Shown: one piece after another, positions 10,962 through 20,500 of the stretch | Numbering within the stretch: the stretch's first letter is position 1 | How the letters are laid out: the number at the start of each line of letters is the position of its first letter | Source: JANJWP01 sp049301335 | GTDB taxonomy: Bacteria; Patescibacteriota; Gracilibacteria; BD1-5; UBA2023 | Reading direction: 5' to 3' | DNA length: 28,076 nt | Assembly (NCBI GenBank): GCA_049301335.1 | Contig: JBAQKV010000003.1 | Location: 1 to 28,076, forward strand | The notes under the pieces: model-generated | The model's input: the letters and a program-made list of their open reading frames with translations, nothing else | Told to the model about the DNA's origin: nothing | Database searches by the model: none | Translations under genes and position numbers: made by a program

Positions 10962-11840
10962 ATGACCGACGAACGAACGAGAAGATGATTGCCCACCTGG
11001 ATACCCGAGAGCCTCCTGCTCGCGGAAGAGGACCGTGCCCGAAAAGCGCGCGAAGCCGCTGCGGAAACCGCGAAGGGCCGAGTGGCCGACAGGGCGATGG
11101 GCGCCATTGCCGCGAGCGCGGAGACGCAAACCTATCCCGACGACGTTTCGAAGCTCGGAAAGATCCGCGAATCCATACGGATTTCCCCGCAAGTCAGCGC
11201 GGACGCCTTCTTGTTAAAAATGGGATTTTCGTCGGCCGAAGCTCGGGAAAAAGCCTTTTTCGCCAAGAACGTGCTCGATGTGGGCGGATGATTCTCCGGG
11301 CTCGCCCACATCGTCTCCGGCTACTGAGCGAAAGTCATCGTTGCCGACCCGATATTTTTCGAGCCGAACGTCGCCGCGTGTTTCGAGAAAGACCTCGAAA
11401 CGATCCGTACGCTCGTGAAAGACCAACAAGAACGGATCGCGAACGGGGGAGGGAAGACCGCAAAGGTGAGAAACGTCATGGAAAAGAACCTCAAGGATCT
11501 CGAAAGGGTCCATATGGAAATGTTTTTCTGGCGCGGGTACGATCCGAAGCGCTTTCCCATGATCGTACGCCTTCCGGCTTTCGCCGAGAACCTCGCGGGC
11601 GTCTCTGACGCGAGCCAGGACTTCGTATTCGCTACGAACGTGGTAGGAAAACCCACTCTCGACGTCGAACGCTTCCATTCGGAACTCCTCAGGATACTTT
11701 CGCCGGATGGAAAAGTCTGCGTCCTCGACTACGACGACACCTCCGCCGTTTCCAATTCTTCCGCTCTCGAATCGCTCCTCCGACAAACACGGCACGTCGC
11801 CTCGTTCTCGGACGGATGGCACCGCATCATCATTTCTTAG
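10962..11840 (+). CDS. SAM-dependent methyltransferase-fold protein
   Basis: 292 aa, with UGA at residues 9, 110 and 122 read as Gly. The two later ones restore a class I methyltransferase core: motif I becomes VLDVGGGFSGLA (residue 110 is the third G), followed by GYGAKVIVADP, whose acidic end of strand 2 would bind the SAM ribose. DFVFATNVVGKP is motif IV-like, and LLRILSPDGKVCVLDYDD is the usual strand 5/6 region. An N-terminal helical segment of about 100 residues precedes the core and a charged helical insert (~135-175) separates motifs; neither suggests a substrate. Under the standard code this gene would look like three fragments. The start context is GAAACATG without Shine-Dalgarno. 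It ends 12 bases before the Nudix gene, so the two are probably one operon. The substrate is unknown. Confidence 0.8.
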
Positions 11841-11852
11841 CCGAATCGCCGC

Positions 11853-12293
11853 ATGAACGTCCTTCCTATCCGCCCCGGCGCGTACGCCATCGTATCCATG
11901 GACGACGGACGGATCGTCCTCGTCCGTAAGACCCGCGGGCCGCTCACCGGAAAATTCGATCTTCCCGGCGGGGGAATCGACCATGGCGAAAGCCACGTCG
12001 AAGCGGTGGTGCGGGAGCTTCGCGAAGAATTGGGCCTTTTCGTCCATACGGCGAAACTGTTCGACGTTTTCCATGACGTAGTGATTCACGACAAGCCGGA
12101 AGGCAAATTCGAGCAGCATTTGCTTGGCATCGTGTTCGTCGTCGGCGGAGTGACTTCTGAAGAATTCGACGAGAGCGTCACCGAATGAAGCGACGACGCG
12201 GGCGAAATCGTCCGATTGCCCATCGGGGAAGCGTTGAAACTCGACCTTACGCCCATCGCGAGGAAGGCGCTTCTCAAATTCGCGCTCGCCTAA
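11853..12293 (+). CDS. Nudix hydrolase
   Basis: 146 aa. A perfect Nudix box starts at about residue 39: GGIDHGE, seven residues, then RELREELGL, matching G-x5-E-x7-REU-x-EE-x-GU. These Glu residues bind the catalytic Mg2+ for hydrolysis of a nucleoside diphosphate linked to another moiety. The substrate cannot be told from the sequence. UGA at residue 112 (12186-12188) is read as Gly, which extends the protein by about 34 residues and completes the C-terminal strand and helix (EIVRLPIGEALKLDLTPIARKALLKFALA, quoted in pieces: EIVRLPIGEAL, then PIARKALLKFALA). It lies 12 bases after the methyltransferase gene and is followed by a strong terminator. Close in length to standalone Nudix enzymes. 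Confidence 0.87.
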
Positions 12294-12295
12294 AG

Positions 12296-12328
12296 AAAAA
12301 ACCTCCGCTCGATGCGGAGGTTTTTTTT
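12296..12328. terminator. Bidirectional terminator between convergent genes
   Basis: AAAAAACCTCCGC (12296-12308), loop TCGAT, GCGGAGGTTTTTT (12314-12326) and further T. A and T runs on both sides serve the Nudix gene on the plus strand and the small secreted protein on the minus strand. Confidence 0.9.
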
Positions 12329-12340
12329 ATGGAAACCCGA

Positions 12341-12937
12341 TTAGTAAGAATCGGAACGTTCGGTCGAATATTCGTTGCCGACTTCGTAGTTCTTGCAGGA
12401 TTTCGCGGAAGTCTTATAAGTCTTCCAAGCGGCGAGACGTTCCTTGAGGGCGGTCTTGTTCGCTACGGCTACGGACTTCCAATACGCCTTGTGGGCGGCG
12501 ATGACTGCCTTCTGGACTTCCTTCTTGGTCGTGAGGGCGTACGCGTTGGTTACGGCGGTCTTGCGGACGAGGAGCGCCGCCTTAATAGCCGCGTTCTGCT
12601 TGTCGAACGCCGCGATGAGCGCGGTTTCGCGAGTCTCGATGAGCGGCTTTACGCAGAGGAACCCCTTCTGTCCCCTGCCTCCGGAAGTCGATCCGGTGTT
12701 CGTGGTTCCCGTATTGGTCGTACCGGTGGCGGTAGAGCCGGTGGAAGTCGAGTCCGTCGCGGTAGCGCCCGTCGAAGTTGCGCCCGTGGAAGTTTCCGTG
12801 CCGGTCGAAGTGGTTCCGGTGGAGACGGTTCCCGAGGAAGTCGCGGTGCCCGCTTCGTCGGCGTTCGCTCCCAAGGAAGCGGAGAGGCCGACGGCTACGG
12901 CGAATGCCGAAGCCAAGATGAGTTTTTTCGCATCCAT
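12341..12937 (-). CDS. Small secreted protein: signal peptide, Thr/Ser/Gly linker, Ala/Lys helical domain
   Basis: 198 aa from the ATG at 12937 (MDAKKLILAS...). An in-frame ATG 33 bases upstream exists but would put residues before a clean signal peptide (MDAKKLILASAFAVAVGLSA, cleavage near ANA-DE). Residues ~28-90 are a low-complexity repeat of STGT/TSTG units, like an extended surface linker. The C-terminal ~105 residues are Ala/Lys-rich and strongly helical, with one Cys at each end (FLCVKPL and SCKNYEV) that could be bridged. It ends EYSTERSDSY. There is no enzyme motif. It has its own promoter upstream and shares the terminator at 12296-12328. Probably an exported or cell-surface protein; function unknown. 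No UGA codon. Confidence 0.8.
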   Translation of the reverse strand: MDAKKLILASAFAVAVGLSASLGANADEAGTATSSGTVSTGTTSTGTETSTGATSTGATATDSTSTGSTATGTTNTGTTNTGSTSGGRGQKGFLCVKPLIETRETALIAAFDKQNAAIKAALLVRKTAVTNAYALTTKKEVQKAVIAAHKAYWKSVAVANKTALKERLAAWKTYKTSAKSCKNYEVGNEYSTERSDSY

Positions 12938-12973
12938 ATTAGGGTATGGTGAGAAAGTAAAAAGCGTCATCGG

Positions 12974-13001
12974 ATTGTAGGTCGTATTTTTCGGTTCGCA
13001 A
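12974..13001 (-). promoter_or_regulatory. Candidate promoter of the small secreted protein
   Basis: On the minus strand: -35 TTGCGA (12996-13001), 16-base spacer, -10 TACAAT (12974-12979). It would give a leader of about 30 bases to ATG 12937. Confidence 0.5.
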
Positions 13002-13105
13002 TGGGAACGGGGTGAAGAATCGGTGAAAACATCGGCGTATCAAGTGGATTTTTGGGACGTTTCTCGTATGATTCGCCCGTTCCAAAGCCAAGTATCCAGC
13101 AAAAC

Positions 13106-14758
13106 ATGCTCTATCTCACCCAAGAAGAACGAAACCGCATCGCCGACCTCCTCCTGCCGGAAGTCACGATGACCCGCGACGACCTCGAAACCAAGTTCCC
13201 ACCTCGCAAGGAAACGATGGTGACCCGCTTCGCGCCGAGCCCTACCGGATACCTCCACGTGGGCGGCATCTACATGTCGATGATCTGCGAACGTCTCGCA
13301 CATGCCGAAAACGGGGTGTTTTTCCTTCGTATCGAAGATACCGATGACAAGCGCGAAATCGCCGACGGAGTAGGTACCATCGTTCGCGGCATGAAGAAGT
13401 TCGACCTGGGCGTCGACGAAGGCCCGGTCGGACCGAATTTTGCCGACGTCGGAAACTACGGCCCCTACGCGCAATCGCAGCGCGTGCCGTTCTACCACGT
13501 CTTCGTGAAGGAGCTTATTAAGAAGGGCATGGCGTACCCGTGCTTCATGACCGAAGAAGAACTCGAAGCCGCGCGCGCCGAGCAGACCTCCATGAAACTC
13601 GTTCCGGGCATGTACGGCGCGTTCGCCAAGTGGCGCGACGCCGACGCTATGGAAATCGAAAAAGCCATTTCCGAGAACCGTCCGCACGTCATCCGCTTCC
13701 GCGCTCCGGTAGGGCTCCGCGCCCGCCGCAACGTCTTTGACGAACTGCGCGGCAACATGGAAATGGACGACAACTACCTCGACATCGTCCTGTTGAAGAA
13801 GAACGGCGTTCCCACGTACCATTTGGCGCACGTGGTGGACGACTACCTCATGCGTACCACCCACGTCATCCGCGCGGAAGAATGGATTCCGTCGATGCCG
13901 CTCCACTTCCAACTTTTCGAAGCGCTCGATTTGCCGCGTCCCAAATACGTGCACTGCGCGGCTCTTCTCAAGATCGACGGCGGAAACAAGCGCAAGCTCT
14001 CCAAGCGCAAAGACCCGGAAGCCAATGTCGAATTCTTCTTCGAACAGGGCTATCTCAAGGATTCGCTCATCGACTACCTCGCCAACATCGCCGACTCCGG
14101 CTACGAAGCGTGGAAGGCCGCGAACCCGGATAAGGAATTCGCCGACTACGAACTGAAGATCGAACGGTTTCCCAAAGCTGGTGCGCTCTTCGACATGGGG
14201 AAGCTCGATTCTATCAACAAAGAACGCCTCTCCGTTATCGGGAAAGAAGAATTCGCCGCGCTCTGTCTCGATTGGGCGAAATCGTACGACAAGGATTTGG
14301 CCGCGCTCATGGAAAAGCACCCGGACCTCGCGTTCCGCGCGCTCAATATCGAACGCCTTTCTGAGAAGGATCCCAAGCGGTTCTCCAAGATTTCCGACAT
14401 CCGCGCCCAGCTCGCGCTCTTCTTCCCGGAATCGTTCGAAGAACTCCGCAAGACCGCTCCGGCATATCCGGAAAACGTTCCGGCAGACGTTCGTGTGAAA
14501 TTCCTCTCGGCCTACGCCGAAGCGTACGACCCGAGCATGGACAAGGATTTGTGGTTCGCACACCTTAAGGAATTCGGCAAACCGTTCGGCTTCGCCGCTA
14601 CCGGCGACGAGTTCAAAGCCGGCGGCTACATAGGCCGCGTGGGCGACCTCGCCATGATGCTCCGCATCGCGCTCTGCGCTTCGAAGTCTACGCCGGATCT
14701 CCATGAAACGCTTCTCGCCCTTGGGGCAGGGGAGGTGAAGAGGAGGCTCGCTCTCTAA
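13106..14758 (+). CDS. gltX: Glutamyl-tRNA synthetase
   Basis: 550-aa class I aminoacyl-tRNA synthetase that charges tRNA-Glu (and possibly tRNA-Gln) with glutamate. RFAPSPTGYLHVGG near residue 40 holds the HIGH-type motif; FLRIEDTD follows; KLSKRKD (residues 297-301 onward) is the KMSKS-type loop. The N-terminal ~35 residues before the catalytic motif are an extension beyond typical GltX. I chose ATG 13106 (context AAAACATG) over an in-frame ATG at 13052 because the extra 18 residues show no conservation and overlap the likely promoter. No Shine-Dalgarno. The C-terminal helical anticodon-binding region is present (to residue 550). No UGA codon occurs in this housekeeping gene, in contrast to accessory genes nearby. 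Whether it is discriminating or not (Glu only, or Glu and Gln) cannot be told here. Confidence 0.95.
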   Translation: MLYLTQEERNRIADLLLPEVTMTRDDLETKFPPRKETMVTRFAPSPTGYLHVGGIYMSMICERLAHAENGVFFLRIEDTDDKREIADGVGTIVRGMKKFDLGVDEGPVGPNFADVGNYGPYAQSQRVPFYHVFVKELIKKGMAYPCFMTEEELEAARAEQTSMKLVPGMYGAFAKWRDADAMEIEKAISENRPHVIRFRAPVGLRARRNVFDELRGNMEMDDNYLDIVLLKKNGVPTYHLAHVVDDYLMRTTHVIRAEEWIPSMPLHFQLFEALDLPRPKYVHCAALLKIDGGNKRKLSKRKDPEANVEFFFEQGYLKDSLIDYLANIADSGYEAWKAANPDKEFADYELKIERFPKAGALFDMGKLDSINKERLSVIGKEEFAALCLDWAKSYDKDLAALMEKHPDLAFRALNIERLSEKDPKRFSKISDIRAQLALFFPESFEELRKTAPAYPENVPADVRVKFLSAYAEAYDPSMDKDLWFAHLKEFGKPFGFAATGDEFKAGGYIGRVGDLAMMLRIALCASKSTPDLHETLLALGAGEVKRRLAL

Positions 14759-14771
14759 TTGCGAAGATGTG

Positions 14772-14808
14772 AAAACCCCGCCCGGCTCGTGAGAGCGGAC
14801 GGGGTTTT
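14772..14808. terminator. Bidirectional terminator after gltX
   Basis: AAAACCCCG (14772-14780) pairs with CGGGGTTTT (14800-14808), with an inner GCTC-GTGA-GAGC hairpin. It lies between gltX (plus) and the convergent gene ending at 14870 (minus). Confidence 0.85.
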
Positions 14809-14817
14809 GGTTTATTT

Positions 14818-14859
14818 GAGTTTCAATGTAACTGAATTGAGTTTCAATGTAACTGAATT
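14818..14859. repeat. Two tandem copies of a 21-bp repeat
   Basis: The 21-base unit beginning GAGTTTCAATGTAACTGAA occurs twice, identical and back to back (14818-14838 and 14839-14859), in the gap between a terminator and the 3' end of the next gene. It is A/T-rich compared with its surroundings. Function unknown; it may be simple slippage. Confidence 0.8.
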
Positions 14860-14869
14860 CGTTCCTCTT

Positions 14870-15805
14870 TTATTTCGCTTTCCCAGTCACGTCCCTCATT
14901 TCCGGACGGAGGGCCTCGAAGCACTTCTTCGCGAGGTCGGCGTCGACGTAGCCCTTCTCGAAGTACTTCTTCAAATCGCTTTCCTTTATCGGGGTCCAGA
15001 GCTTCGCGAGCTCGGGATCGTCCTTCATTTCGGCTTCGGAATTGAACCCGTCGAAGCGTGTATCGGCGCACTGGGCGACTACGTATTTCCTAAGCCAGAC
15101 AACGCCCACGTCGAACGATTCTTTCGTGATGGTTTTTCGTTTCAGGAGGGTTTCCAGAGTCTCGAACTTCACGCTGCCGCCTTCGACGAGGTTCTTCACG
15201 CCCTGCGCGGGGATGTCGTCCCCGTCCTTCAGGGTGGAGAGGACGTTCATGGTGTCGGCGAAGAACACGATGTCCTGCCACGCCTTGAAATATTCGGGGG
15301 ATTGCGGGTCGAGTTTCTTCCCGAGGGCGTATCCGCCCTTCTTATCGGTTCCGAGGAGTTCGTAGAGGTTCCAAATCCCGTCCTCCTTCTTGTCCACGTA
15401 TCCGGCGGTACGGATTCCGAAACCGTCCTTGATCAGGGGGTTCTCGTAATTCTTCACCCACGGGCTCCGGGATTCCTGCGCGAGGTTCATGATGATCTCC
15501 CCGTTCCTTCTCCGGTATGACGTCACTCATGCCCGGGACGCTTGTATTCCGAATACTTCGTCCGAGACTTTCCAAACTTTAATGCCTTCCGTGGGGAGTT
15601 CCATCGATTTCCGTTTGAATGCCTCTTCCGCGTTCTTGCGGAATTTTTCGATGACCTGTTCGTCCGTTTCGGGGATTTCCGCCTTCAGTCCCGACTTCGA
15701 AAGTTCCCCGTTCAGGACGGCGATCGCGTCCGGGGTTTTCTTCTCAGTCCGGACGGTTTCGGCCGCCGGGGCGTGGTAGTCGGGCGAGTGTCAGAATTCT
15801 GCCAT
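14870..15805 (-). CDS. Unknown protein downstream of the lipase-like gene
   Basis: 311 aa from ATG 15805 (MAEF-UGA-HSPDY) to TAA at 14870. UGA at residues 5 and 93 is read as Gly; with the standard code only the last two thirds would be seen, from a GTG. The upstream in-frame stop is TAG at 15812-15814, which fixes the start region. No signal peptide or membrane helix. The N-terminal third is charged and helical (VIEKFRKNAEEAFKRKSMEL); the rest is a mixed, probably globular domain with AWQDIVFFADTMNVLSTL and VVWLRKYVVAQCADTRF. I do not recognise a family. It starts 18 bases after the lipase-like gene stops, so the two are one operon and may act together, for example as enzyme and partner. Its 3' end faces gltX and shares the terminator at 14772-14808. 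Confidence 0.75.
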
Positions 15806-15823
15806 ACGGAGCTATTGTTGGTA

Positions 15824-17404
15824 TTACTGTATGTTCGTTTCTTCGATTTTCGTTTCGTGCTTTTCGCGCTTATCCACCACCTTCAGCTCCGTGGTTTCCT
15901 TGGTTATTTCCTTGACCATCGTCGTGATGGAATGGCTCTGGACGTCCTTCAGCTTGATTTCGTAGAAGCCCACGTCCTCGTTCAGGTCGGCGATGAGCGA
16001 GGGGCCTTTCGAGCCGGCCACGTTCACCATTCGGTTTTCCACGGACGCCGGATTCCCTTTATCATACCCGAATTCCGCGTATTTCTCAAATCTTGCCCGT
16101 ACGGCTTCCGGCTGGGATTTCGGATCCGCTTTCAGTTTCTTCGCGCCGGGCGAGTTGAACGTGTACGCTTCCTCGATTCTGTCGCCGTACATCACACTTC
16201 AAATCTGGGTTAACGCCCCTCAGAGGGAATGTCCCGACATCCGGATTTTCTCTCCGGGCGGGAGTTTCGACAGCACACGGTCCATGAATTTCACGAGGTC
16301 GCGGGTCTGGTTCGCCGGAACCCTGCCGATGGCGAGCTTGAAATCCGCTCAAAGGTCTCAGAAGTCGCTAAGCTCCGTTCAGCGTACGGCGACCGTAACC
16401 CGCCCCTGCTTGTCCTTTACGGCCATTGCCGCGAACCCGGACGATCAGGATTCGCCGTTCTCCGTATCAGGAAAGCGGTCGACCACCGAGAAGCCCTTCG
16501 CCTTCATCTCGTCGAAAAGTTCGGAGCCCTTTTCGGCCTTGTATTTCCGCACGTGCTCCAGTCAGGCCTGCAGGCGGAGGGTGCGGAGTTTCTCGTCTTC
16601 GGTCAACGGTTCCGGGCCGGCCGGCGTTTTCGGGCGGGGAAGACCGAAGGTTTCGCGTTCGAACCGGGTTCCGGGAGGGATTCCGCCCGAGCTCGCGAGT
16701 TGGAACGACTTCATTCGTTCGACGGGATCGGCCTCGATTCCCACGAAGGATTTGGGAATTCCCTCCGGTAGTCATTCATCCCGGTTCCTCGCGAGCATTT
16801 TCGCTCCCGTTCCCGACGCGTCGAACTTTCCGGCGGTGGCGACGTACAGGATGTCGGCCGAATCCTTCGGCACGGGATTTTTCCCGAAAGAAGCGAGTCG
16901 GGTGCGGAAACCTTCCAGAGACGTCGCGTCGAGATAGGAAACGAGAATCCTCTCGTCTTCCGTCAGTTCCGACTTCGGGGCGCTCTCGATATTCCTCGCG
17001 TTCGGGAAGGACAACGGGTCGAGCGCCGCCCCTTTGACTTCGAGGTTTCAGGGAACGCCTTCCGGGTCGATTCCGAAGTCGACGTACGCGAGGTCGGCGA
17101 GGTTGCCGTATTCGGCGATTCTCGTCCTGTCGGCCGAAGATTCGAGGGCGCCGCCTTTGGGGGAGCTTTCCCGAACGTCCCTGACCTTGGGCGCCGACGG
17201 TTCGGCGAACGCGGATTCGAGTAGGCGCGCCCCGGCTTCGGCGTCCGTCTTCTCGATTTCGGCGTGCCGTTCGCGCATGGCCTTCGCGTCCGCCGCTTTC
17301 CGCCTTTCCGATTCGAGCATCTCCGACGCCGAAACCCTCCCTTCTTTTTCGGAAGGGAGGGAGGCAATCTGCGGGGAGGATTCGAACGGTCCGGTTTCTG
17401 CCAT
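15824..17404 (-). CDS. Class 3 lipase-like alpha/beta-hydrolase (UGA-rich)
   Basis: 526 aa from ATG 17404 to TAA 15824, with nine UGA codons (lowest plus-strand base at 17048, 16772, 16562, 16445, 16379, 16358, 16349, 16220 and 16199) read as Gly. Under the standard code the gene dissolves into fragments. Read through, it shows AVRGTELSDF (the RGTE motif of class 3 lipases, ~340-345) and then the nucleophile elbow GHSLGG at 391-396, with Ser393 and a UGA-encoded Gly395. AYTFNSPGAKKL follows, and a likely catalytic His lies in QSHSITTMV about 30 residues before the end. The expected reaction is acyl-ester hydrolysis of a lipid. The N-terminal ~250 residues are charged and without clear domains. 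No signal peptide is visible, so it is cytoplasmic or exported by another route. It has its own promoter and is followed after 18 bases by an unknown gene. Confidence 0.85.
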
Positions 17405-17433
17405 TGGGAAAGGAAGTCGCGCGTATCCGAATT

Positions 17434-17462
17434 AGAGTATCACTTGTTTCGAGAGGAGGCAA
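17434..17462 (-). promoter_or_regulatory. Candidate promoter of the lipase-like operon
   Basis: On the minus strand: -35 TTGCCT (17457-17462), 17-base spacer, -10 TACTCT (17434-17439). It would give a leader of about 23 bases before ATG 17404. It lies in the 131-base gap after the ATPase gene, where I see no strong terminator. Confidence 0.45.
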
Positions 17463-17535
17463 AGAACGGGCGTATCTTAGGTTGTTCCCGAGCAGGAAAA
17501 GCGCGATTGCGGTGGGTTTTTCCATTTTCCCATAC

Positions 17536-20500
17536 TTACTTCCTAAACCCCTTCGGTACGAAATGCATCATATCTAGTGCCGTGTATGTCTTCTTGGGAA
17601 GTCCGGCGATGACCGTGTCGTTTCCAAAGAATCCGTCGAGCTTCGAGAATTTGCCTTCGATGAGCTTTTCTTCGAGCATCATCTGCGCCTCGTTCCAACC
17701 GAGGTACGCCGGCACGTATTTCTTACCGTCCAGTTCGTAGTACGGCTTCTTAGGATTGATGACGTAGGCGAGTTCGGCGGGAACGTTGGTTTCGTCGTAT
17801 CCGTAGAAAACCTTGAGGTCTCCCGTGGGGGTTTCGCCAAACCAAAGGTCCTTGCCGAAGCTGATCTTTTCGAACCCATCCTTGCCCATTACGTGGACTT
17901 CGTCCAAGAAGGTTCCCGTGGGTTCGAGGATGCCCGCGATGCGGACGTCGCCCGAGCCGAAGAATCCCTTCAGCTCGGATCCTACGCCCTTTATGAGCCC
18001 TTCCTTCACCATCATGGCCGCCTCCGCGGAACCTACGACGATGCCGCCGTTCGAGAAGTCCGCAGAGCCTGCTTTGAACCGGAGTCCGTTCGGCAATGAA
18101 TCGTTGGTTACCATGACTTTCGGGAATCCGCGGCCGTCGAATCCGACTTTGCTTTCGTTCGCTTTGAGGAACGCGTGGATGTCGGTGACGAGCGCGGGAT
18201 TCTTGGCGGCGTACGCGGTACCCACCGTAAGTCCGCCGGCGGTCGAGAGGAGCGAGAACTCGTAGAACGCGAAGACGAAGAACGCGGTCATGAGTGCCGG
18301 TGCGACCTTGGAGAAGAGGTTCAGCTTGCGCGGCTTGAAGTTTTTCAAGAGGAGCGAATTCAAGACGACCGATACCGACGAGAGCGCCATGGCCAATCCC
18401 GCGAATTCGGGCTTGAGGACGATGCCAACAACCGCCAGGGCACCTGCGGCCACCGGAATGCCCAAAACGTTATAGAAGAGCGAAAAGAACAGGTTCTGCT
18501 TAATCTTTCCGACGGTCTCACGGCTGAGTTCGATGGCGGTGATGACGTCGCGGAGGTCGTTTTTCAAAATGACCACGCCGCCCGACTCCATCGCCACGTC
18601 CGCGCCCGATCCCATGGCGATGCCCAAATCGGCTTCCGCGAGGGCGGGGGAGTCGTTGATGCCGTCGCCCACCATAGCGACGGTGAATCCCATGGCCTTG
18701 AGTTTGCGGATTTCTTCCGCCTTGCGTTCAGGCAGGACTTCGGCGAGCACGTTTTCGATGCCTACCTGCGCCGCGATGGCTTTGGCGGTCCGGGCGTTGT
18801 CACCGGTGATCACGTAGGTTTTGACGCCCATTTTGGCGAGCGCCGCGACGGCTTCCTTGGAAGTCGCTTTGACCGTGTCGGCCACCGCTACCATGCCGAG
18901 GGCCGATTCGCCGTCCGCGAGGAACATGACGGTCTTGCCTTCGGATTCGAGGTTTTCTACCAGGGCCTTCATGCCGAGCTCGATGCCGTGGTCGGCGAGG
19001 AGTTTCTTCGTGCCGAAGTAGTAGGTTTTTCCGTTTACGAACCCCTTCACCCCGGCGCCTACCACCGCTTCGAAATTCGCTACCGAAAGGCTTTTCACGC
19101 CTTCGTCGTTTCCGTACCGGACGATGGCTTCGGCGAGCGGGTGTTCGGAGCGTTTTTCGAGCGCTACGGCGATTTCGAGCATCTGTTTCTCGTCGGCCTT
19201 GCCGAGCGCGACCACGTCGGTGACCTTGGGTTTCCCTTCGGTGAGGGTTCCGGTCTTGTCGAAGACGACCGCGGTAATCCTGCAGGCGGTCTGGAGCGGT
19301 TCGCCGCCCTTGATGAGGATGCCGTTCTGCGCGCCCTTGCCGGTGCCTACCATGATGGCGGTCGGCGTGGCGAGCCCGAGGGCGCAGGGGCAGGCGATGA
19401 CGATGACCGCCGAGAAATAGAGCAGCGCGGTTTCGAACGGCGCGCCTACGACGAAGTACCAAACGGCGAACGTGAGCGCCGCGAGCGTGATGACCGTAGG
19501 GACGAACACCGCGGAGACTTCGTCCGCGAGCGCCTGGATGGGCGCTTTGGAGCCTTGGGCTTCCTCGATGAGGCGGACGATGTTCGAGAGCGCGGTTTCC
19601 GATCCGATGCCGGTGGCGGCGAATTCGAAGCTTCCGCGTCCGTTCAGCGTACCGGCGAAGACTTTGCTTCCGCCGGCTTTTTCCACAGGAAGGCTTTCGC
19701 CCGTGAGCATCGATTCGTCGACGCTCGAACGGCCGGAGAGCACGAGCCCGTCGACCGGAACCGATTCGCCTGGACGCACGAGGACGATATCGCCCTTTTT
19801 CACGTCGCCGGCCGGAACTTCGACGAATTCCGATCCGCGCTTCACGCGGGCGGTCTTGGCGGAGAGGTCCATGAGCTTGCCTACGGCTTCCGACGCACGG
19901 CCTTTGGCTTTGGCTTCTAGGTATTTTCCGAGCGTGACGAAGACCACGAGGAACGCCGCGACTTCGAAGTAGATATTGGGAACCTTCATGCCGTGGAGGC
20001 CGAGAAGGGAGCCGGTTTCCTTAAAGTAGGTGGCGTAGGCGTAGAGGCTGTACGCGTAGGCGGTCGAGGTGCCGATGGCGATGAGCGAGAACATGTTGGA
20101 CGTGCGCATTTTGAGCGCGGCCCAGGCTCCAGCGAAGAATTCCGCGCCGATGACGAAGACTACGGGCGTAGCCAAAACGAGCGAAATCAGCGCCGAATAC
20201 GGCATGACGAGGGTTTCGTACGGAAGCCTGGGGACGAAATCGTACACCATGAACGCGACCATCGGGAGCGAGAGGAGCCCGCCTACCGAAAGCCTCCAGA
20301 GGAAGCGCGCGGTTTCGCGTTGGCGCTTCTTCGCTTCGGCGAGCGGGTCGAGAACCCCCGCCTTCTGTAATTTTGCGGAATATCCCGCGTCGGCCACGGC
20401 CTTTTCGAGAACCGAGGCGTCGGCGTCCTTACCGAGTTTTACGCGGGCTTTTTCGGAAGCGAAGTTCACGTTCGCCTCAAGCACGCCCGGAACGTTCTTC

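Noticed and set aside
4128..11192. A 2354-codon open frame antisense to the giant repeat protein
   Set aside because: It mirrors the codon pattern of the repeat gene (few T-starting codons in GC-rich DNA), gives an Arg/Gly-rich sequence with no domain, and crosses a strong terminator and the next gene.
14759..17404. A decayed pseudogene region (many short fragments in one frame)
   Set aside because: All interruptions are UGA except the TAA that ends the first gene; with UGA as Gly two intact proteins result, one with a complete lipase motif.
18175..19920. A 581-codon plus-strand frame across the copper ATPase
   Set aside because: Shadow of copA: His/Arg/Glu-rich mirror sequence with no family similarity.
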